Shown here: positions 59,876 through 64,000 of the stretch, one piece after another
Layout of the letters: each line of letters opens with the position of its first letter
Position numbering within the stretch: position 1 is the first letter of the stretch
DNA from: Duganella lactea
GTDB lineage: Bacteria > Pseudomonadota > Gammaproteobacteria > Burkholderiales > Burkholderiaceae_D
Assembly: GCF_009857505.1 (NCBI RefSeq)
Contig: NZ_WWCP01000018.1
Coordinates: 45,499-109,498 of the forward strand
Direction of reading: 5' to 3'
Length of the DNA stretch: 64,000 nucleotides
The notes under the pieces: generated by a model
Database searches by the model: none
Told to the model about the DNA's origin: nothing
What the model saw: the letters and a program-made list of their open reading frames with translations, nothing else
Position numbers and translations under genes: made by a program

Positions 59876-62851
59876 ATGCACATCAGTAAAAAGAGAGGAA
59901 TGCAGCCGACATTGATCCATATCGGCGTGGTCGCCATGCTGGCGTCGCTGTCAGCACACGCGCAGCAGGTCGCGCCGCCGGCGGAGGACAATCAAACGGT
60001 GGTGGTGGTGACCGGTTTTCGCGCCAGCTTGAACAGCGCGCTGAACACCAAGAAGAATTCCGATGGCATTGTCGACGTCATCAAGGCCGAGGACATCGCC
60101 AAATTCCCCGACGCCAATCTGGCCGAATCGCTGCAGCGCGTGCCCGGCGTGGCACTGGCGCGCGGCGACGGCGGCGAAGGCAAGCAGATCACCGTGCGCG
60201 GCCTGAACGCCGGCTTTACCCGCGTGCGCATCAACGGCATCGAGGGCGTGGCGGCGACCGGCGCTTCCGACATCAACGGCAGCACCAACCGTGGCCGCGG
60301 CTTCGATTTCTCGGTGTTCGCCTCCGAGCTGTTCAACAGCCTGGAAGTGCGCAAGACGTCGGAGGCCTCGGTGGAGGAGGGCTCGCTGGGCGCCACCGTC
60401 GATCTGCGCACCGCGCGGCCGTTCGACTTCAAGGACCGCACCATCAGCCTGGGCGTGCAGGAATTCCGCAACACGCTGACCGAGAAAACCCAGCCGCGCG
60501 TGACCGGCCTGATCTCGGACCGCTGGAACACCGACTACGGCAAGTTCGGCGCGTTGATTTCCGGCGCCTTCGCCAAGCGCCGCGCCACCGAGGAGGGCTA
60601 TGAGGCGGTCGAGCTGCTCAGCGCCAGTGCCGACGGCGGCTTTTGCTCGCCGGTGGGCGCCGCGGTGCAGAATCCGGGCAACAACGCGGTCAAAGGCATC
60701 AACGCCGCCAATTGCGGCTTCAATCTGCCGCGCACCTCGGTGCCCAGCGCCTACAACGATGTGATGTCGCGACTGGACAACTATGGCGGCACGGTGGCCA
60801 GCCCGGCGGCCGGCTCGGGCGCCTTCGCGCCGCGCATTCCGCGCTATCGCCGCTCGCAGACCGACTATGAGCGCACCGGCATCACCAACTCCTACCAATG
60901 GCGGCCGAACAACGAGACGGAGTTCAATCTGGACTTCATGTACGGCAAGTTCGCCAACACGCGCTATGACAACTACATCTCGGCCATCTCCTTCGGCCGC
61001 ACGCTGGGCGCGGCCAACGGCAAGCCGCAGACCTCCATCGTCGATAGCCATTTCGACGGCAACGGCAGCTGGGATTACGGCAAGTTCAACGGTGTCGACG
61101 TGCGCACCGAGGGCCTGGTGGACGTCTACACCACCAAGTTCCGCCAGCATGTGCTGTCGGGCAGCCACAAGTTCAGCGACACCGTCAAGCTGGACTTCAT
61201 GACCGGCAGTTCCAACAGCAACCTGAACGAGCCGATGCGCGCGACGGTGCAGTTCGACTCGCCGAACGCCAACGGCTTCTCCTGGGACTTCCGCAACAAC
61301 CGCAACGTGCCGGCGCTGAACTTCGGCATCGACATCACCAATCCGAACAGCTTCAGCTTCGGCCCGCAGGAGACGGACGGCACGGTGCACGGCCAGTTCG
61401 TTGGCCGCTACCTGGACACCACCAACAAGTTGCAGACCCATGCGGCCAACCTGAGCTGGGAGGTCAACGACCATCTGACCACACGGGTCGGCCTGTCCAA
61501 GCGCAAGAACACCTGGAGCAATTACGAGGTGGGTTCGGGCGCCAACGGGCTGACGCTGCCGTCGGGCGTCACCATGGCCAGCATTTCGCGCCAGATCACC
61601 GGCTTTGGCAGCGGACTTGGTGGCACGGGCGTGCCCTCGTCGTGGGCGGCGGTGGATCTGGATAAATTCCTGTCCGTCTACAACATCGAGTGCCATTGCT
61701 CGGCGGTGCCGGGGTCGGAATACAATCTGCTCGGCCAGACCAACCGCAACGTCGAAGAGAAGATCGATGCCGCCTACGGCATGCTCGACTTCAACTACGA
61801 CGCGCTGGGCATCGGCTGGCGCGGCAACGTCGGCGTGCGCGGCGCCGATACCACCGCCACCTCGTCGGCGCTGATCAACGTCAACGGCAAGCTGCAGCCG
61901 AACGTCGGCGTGAAGAAGTACCGCGACTGGCTGCCGGCGTTGAACCTGACCGCACAGTTGCCGAAGGATGTGTTTGTGCGCTTCTCGGCGGGCAAGACGC
62001 TGTCGCGGCCGGAGTATGTGGACCTGGCGCCGTCGGCCACCGTGTCGCAGATCGCGCAGTCGGTCTCGATCGGCAATCCGCAGCTGGACCCGATCCGCGC
62101 CAAGACCTACGACCTGCAGGCCGAGTGGTATTACGCGAAGAACGCCATGGTGTCGCTGGGCTACTTCCACAAGGACATCGGCTCCTTCATCCAGAGCGTC
62201 AACGAACGCGTGCCTTACAACACGCTGGGCCTGCCGAACGAGCTGCTGGTCTTCAACGGCTGCTCGATCACTGGCGCCACGCCGGTCTGCCCGACGCTGC
62301 CGAGCACCGAAGTGGTGGTGAGCCGCAAGGTCAACACGGCTGGCGGTCCGCTGAACGGCCTGGAGTTCAATTTGCAGGCGCCGTTCAGCTTCCTGCCAGC
62401 GCCGTGGAACAACTTCGGCGTGCTGGCCAACGCCACGCATGTGAAGTCGAAGATCACCTACATCACGCGGGTGGACAATCCGACCACGCCGGCCAACGAG
62501 CAGCTGACGCAGGTGGCCAACTTTACCGGCTTGTCGCCGAATACGCGCAACCTCACGCTGTACTATGAGGATCAGAAGTTCAGCGCGCGCGTGTCGGCGG
62601 CTTATCGTTCGTCCTACATTCTGGCGGTGCTGGGGGATGTGAACGGGGCGGACTACACCACTGTCGATGGTTCGACCAATGTGGACATGAGCCTGTCGTA
62701 CAACGTCACGCCGCAGTTGCGGGTCAGCCTGGAGGGGCAGAATCTGCGCGACACGCCGTTGCGCTATGGCCGCGACACCCAGCGCAACGACACGCTGCTG
62801 TACGTGCACTCGGGCCGGACCTTCGTGCTGGGGCTGAACTATAAGTTCTGA
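59876..62851 (+). CDS. Large TonB-dependent receptor (Caulobacter/Xanthomonas glycan type)
   Basis: A 991-residue receptor of the long type common for plant-polymer uptake. It has a signal peptide ending LSAHAQQ, TonB-box region NQTVVVVTGFRASLNSALNTKK, and a plug with IAKFPDANLAESLQRVPGVALARGDGGEGKQITVRGLN and LFNSLEVRKTSEASVEEGSLGATVDL. A long barrel ends TFVLGLNYKF. The ATG is preceded by CCGGAGA. Divergence from an uronyl hydrolase and nearby pectin genes suggest rhamnogalacturonan oligosaccharide import. Confidence 0.93.
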   Translation: MHISKKRGMQPTLIHIGVVAMLASLSAHAQQVAPPAEDNQTVVVVTGFRASLNSALNTKKNSDGIVDVIKAEDIAKFPDANLAESLQRVPGVALARGDGGEGKQITVRGLNAGFTRVRINGIEGVAATGASDINGSTNRGRGFDFSVFASELFNSLEVRKTSEASVEEGSLGATVDLRTARPFDFKDRTISLGVQEFRNTLTEKTQPRVTGLISDRWNTDYGKFGALISGAFAKRRATEEGYEAVELLSASADGGFCSPVGAAVQNPGNNAVKGINAANCGFNLPRTSVPSAYNDVMSRLDNYGGTVASPAAGSGAFAPRIPRYRRSQTDYERTGITNSYQWRPNNETEFNLDFMYGKFANTRYDNYISAISFGRTLGAANGKPQTSIVDSHFDGNGSWDYGKFNGVDVRTEGLVDVYTTKFRQHVLSGSHKFSDTVKLDFMTGSSNSNLNEPMRATVQFDSPNANGFSWDFRNNRNVPALNFGIDITNPNSFSFGPQETDGTVHGQFVGRYLDTTNKLQTHAANLSWEVNDHLTTRVGLSKRKNTWSNYEVGSGANGLTLPSGVTMASISRQITGFGSGLGGTGVPSSWAAVDLDKFLSVYNIECHCSAVPGSEYNLLGQTNRNVEEKIDAAYGMLDFNYDALGIGWRGNVGVRGADTTATSSALINVNGKLQPNVGVKKYRDWLPALNLTAQLPKDVFVRFSAGKTLSRPEYVDLAPSATVSQIAQSVSIGNPQLDPIRAKTYDLQAEWYYAKNAMVSLGYFHKDIGSFIQSVNERVPYNTLGLPNELLVFNGCSITGATPVCPTLPSTEVVVSRKVNTAGGPLNGLEFNLQAPFSFLPAPWNNFGVLANATHVKSKITYITRVDNPTTPANEQLTQVANFTGLSPNTRNLTLYYEDQKFSARVSAAYRSSYILAVLGDVNGADYTTVDGSTNVDMSLSYNVTPQLRVSLEGQNLRDTPLRYGRDTQRNDTLLYVHSGRTFVLGLNYKF

Positions 62852-62868
62852 AGTTTTGTCGTTCCTCA

Positions 62869-62893
62869 TACGGCCTGGGCAAGCCAGGCCGTA
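62869..62893. terminator. Stem-loop after TonB receptor, no T-run
   Basis: Ten-base arms TACGGCCTGG / CCAGGCCGTA (62869-62878, 62884-62893) enclose GCAAG, 18 bases past the receptor stop. No poly-T follows, so it may stabilise the 3' end rather than terminate alone. It ends 10 bases before the next gene. Confidence 0.5.
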
Positions 62894-62903
62894 GACTGAG
62901 CGG

Positions 62904-63914
62904 ATGCCATCCACCGCGCCATCCGCCCGTTACGACTCGCCTTGGAAAGCCGCGCTGACGCATGCTTTCCGCGCGTTCATGCGCTTCTACTTCGCCGAAC
63001 TCGGCGCCGCGATCGACTGGTTCAAACGGCCGCGCTTCCGCGACAAGGAACTGGCCGGCATCAGCCTGGGCGGTACGCCCGACGGCCTGATTGCCGACAA
63101 GCTGGTCGAAGTCCACCTGCGCGACGGCAGCGTGCAATGGGTGCTGATCCATATCGAAGTCCAGGCCCAGTATGAAGCCGGCTTCGCGCGGCGCGTGTTC
63201 GATTACAACTACCGGATTGAAAAGGAATATGCTCAGCCGGTGGCGAGCCTGGTCCTGCTGGCCGATGACAAGCCCGATTGGCGTCCGGATGCTTATCATC
63301 GCCAGACGTTGGGAACGGCCACCACATTTCACTTTGCCCATGCCAAGCTGCTGGACTATACAGACCGGACGGATGAGTTGATGGCCTCGCACAATCCTTT
63401 TGCGCTAGTCACGTTGGCGCATCTGCGCACGCAGCAGGCCGGCCATGACGCGGATCGCTTGTACGCCGCCAAGTGGCAACTTACAAAACTACTGTATCAA
63501 CATCGTTGGAGCAAGGCGCGCATAATTGTGCTGTTCAAGGTAATCAACTGGATGATGGCCTTGCCGGAGCCGTATCAGCAACGCTACTGGCAAGCCATCC
63601 TGAAGCTGGAGAAGGAGCGGAACATGGAATGGATCAGCCCGTTAGAACAGTCGTTCATGGACAAGGGATGGGAAAAAGGACTGAAAAAGGGCCGCAAAGA
63701 AGGCCTGCAAGAAGGCGTGCAGAAAGGATTGGAGCAAGGTCTGGAGCAGGGGCTGGAGCAAGGACTGGGGCAAGGCCGCAGGGATGGTGTGGTGGCAGTG
63801 CTGGAACGGCAGCTGACGAGGCGGTTCGGGCCGCTGTCGAACACGACGCGCGTCAAGCTGGCGAAGGCCAGCAGGACGTGTAAGAAATTCTGTGTGTGCG
63901 GGGCCGGTTTTTAG
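62904..63914 (+). pseudogene. Rpn/YhgA-like PD-(D/E)XK nuclease-family gene truncated by an IS
   Basis: The reading frame has 336 codons. It shows the recombination-promoting nuclease (Rpn, YhgA-like) core GTPDGLIADKLVEVHLRDGS with WVLIHIEVQAQ (the PD...ExQ site) and FARRVFDYNYRIEKEY. Near residues 255-285 lies a Gly-rich linker with repeats of EQGL, then a DUF4351-like tail FGPLSNTTRVKLAKASR. Around codon 325 the sequence leaves the family and the last dozen residues (CKKFCVCGAGF) come from the end of an IS256-type element, so the tail is lost. Rpn proteins are DNA endonucleases related to transposase-fold genes. It may still be translated. Confidence 0.75.
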
Positions 63915-64000
63915 TTAATCGCGTTCGTGAAGCGTTCGCCAAACATGATGGCAAATTGATTGGCCGCCAGCTTCCAAGTCCGCTGTGGCATCTTCCAATC
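63876..64000. mobile_element. Terminus of an IS256-family insertion sequence
   Basis: From about 63876 the sequence changes to GTGTAAGAAATTCTGTGTGTG, in the style of IS256-family terminal repeats. It is followed at once by the 3' end of a transposase gene read from the other strand. The exact boundary is uncertain by a few bases because the other end and any target duplication lie outside the window. Confidence 0.75.
63911..64000 (-). CDS. IS256-family transposase, C-terminal fragment (runs off the window)
   Basis: The last 29 codons before a TAA stop read DWKMPQRTWKLAANQFAIMF then GERFTNAIN. The W-x-x-A-x-N-Q-F-A-I-x-F-x-x-R pattern is the characteristic C-terminus of IS256-type DDE transposases. 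The gene continues beyond base 64000. It overlaps the end of the truncated Rpn gene on the opposite strand. Confidence 0.85.
   Translation of the reverse strand, partial: DWKMPQRTWKLAANQFAIMFGERFTNAIN

Noticed and set aside
59951..62914. 987-codon minus-strand frame opposite the large TonB receptor
   Set aside because: Shadow of the receptor gene; composition is unlike a real protein and there is no start context.
63690..63780. Tandem DNA repeat or CRISPR-like array in the Rpn gene
   Set aside because: It is a low-complexity coding stretch (repeats of EQGL and related units) usual in Rpn-family linkers; units are too short and have no spacers.
1..64000. tRNA, rRNA, CRISPR arrays, prophage or replication origin
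   Set aside because: No cloverleaf, repeat-spacer pattern, phage gene or origin-like repeat cluster was recognised on either strand; without a covariance search small RNAs cannot be excluded.

Overview
The window is GC-rich (about 65%), densely packed bacterial DNA. Codon style, RND/TonB-type outer-membrane genes, Tat-exported hydrolases and NodD-type LysR regulators suggest a plant- or soil-associated betaproteobacterium. An Oxalobacteraceae-like genome (Duganella, Massilia or Herbaspirillum type) is the best guess, inferred from gene content only. Almost every gene serves uptake and breakdown of plant glycosides or rhamnose-containing polymers. No tRNA, rRNA, phage or CRISPR feature was seen. 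The only mobile DNA is the end of an IS256-type element at the right edge.

Region 1 (1-14.5 kb): a luciferase-type flavin monooxygenase, a GH3 beta-glucosidase with PA14 insert and an FMN reductase form one operon. Next come a TonB-dependent receptor, a two-gene GMC sugar dehydrogenase (Tat small subunit plus FAD large subunit), a TetR regulator, four xylose-isomerase-like TIM-barrel proteins and an MFS transporter. Region 2 (14.5-24.5 kb): exported glycosidases GH43, GH1 and GH106 (alpha-L-rhamnosidase), a NodD-like LysR and a second TonB receptor. GH106 plus GH1 would strip rutinoside-type rhamnosyl-glucosides. Region 3 (24.5-29.9 kb, minus strand): an operon LacI - NodD-like LysR - DHA2 MFS - GH3.

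Region 4 (30-40.3 kb) is the most unusual part. It holds an operon of MFS transporter, a TIM-barrel protein resembling the alpha subunit of C-glycoside deglycosidase, a 125-residue protein resembling its beta subunit (DUF6379 type), another TIM-barrel isomerase and a Gfo/Idh/MocA oxidoreductase. Behind a terminator follows a second operon: TonB receptor, alpha/beta hydrolase, type-I extradiol dioxygenase and a cyclase/formamidase-fold hydrolase. I read these as C-glycoside import, 3-oxidation, C-C deglycosylation and aglycone ring cleavage. A near-identical LacI-type operator precedes the GMC dehydrogenase (6.55 kb), the deglycosidase operon (29.99 kb) and the receptor/ring-cleavage operon (35.08 kb), tying the three together.

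Region 5 (40.3-62.9 kb) is an L-rhamnose and rhamnogalacturonan locus. A DeoR-led operon in the rhizobial rhaR-S-T-P-Q-K order faces rhaD and rhaI. It is followed by GH28, an SSS symporter, a second GH106, two GH105/GH88 unsaturated-uronyl hydrolases and a large TonB receptor. A 19-bp motif with ATCA-N6-TGAT symmetry occurs three times in the rhaR/rhaD gap and once each before the GH106-GH105 pair and between GH88 and the receptor, so these loci are probably one DeoR regulon. At the far right a Rpn-type PD-(D/E)XK gene is cut by the IS256-type element.
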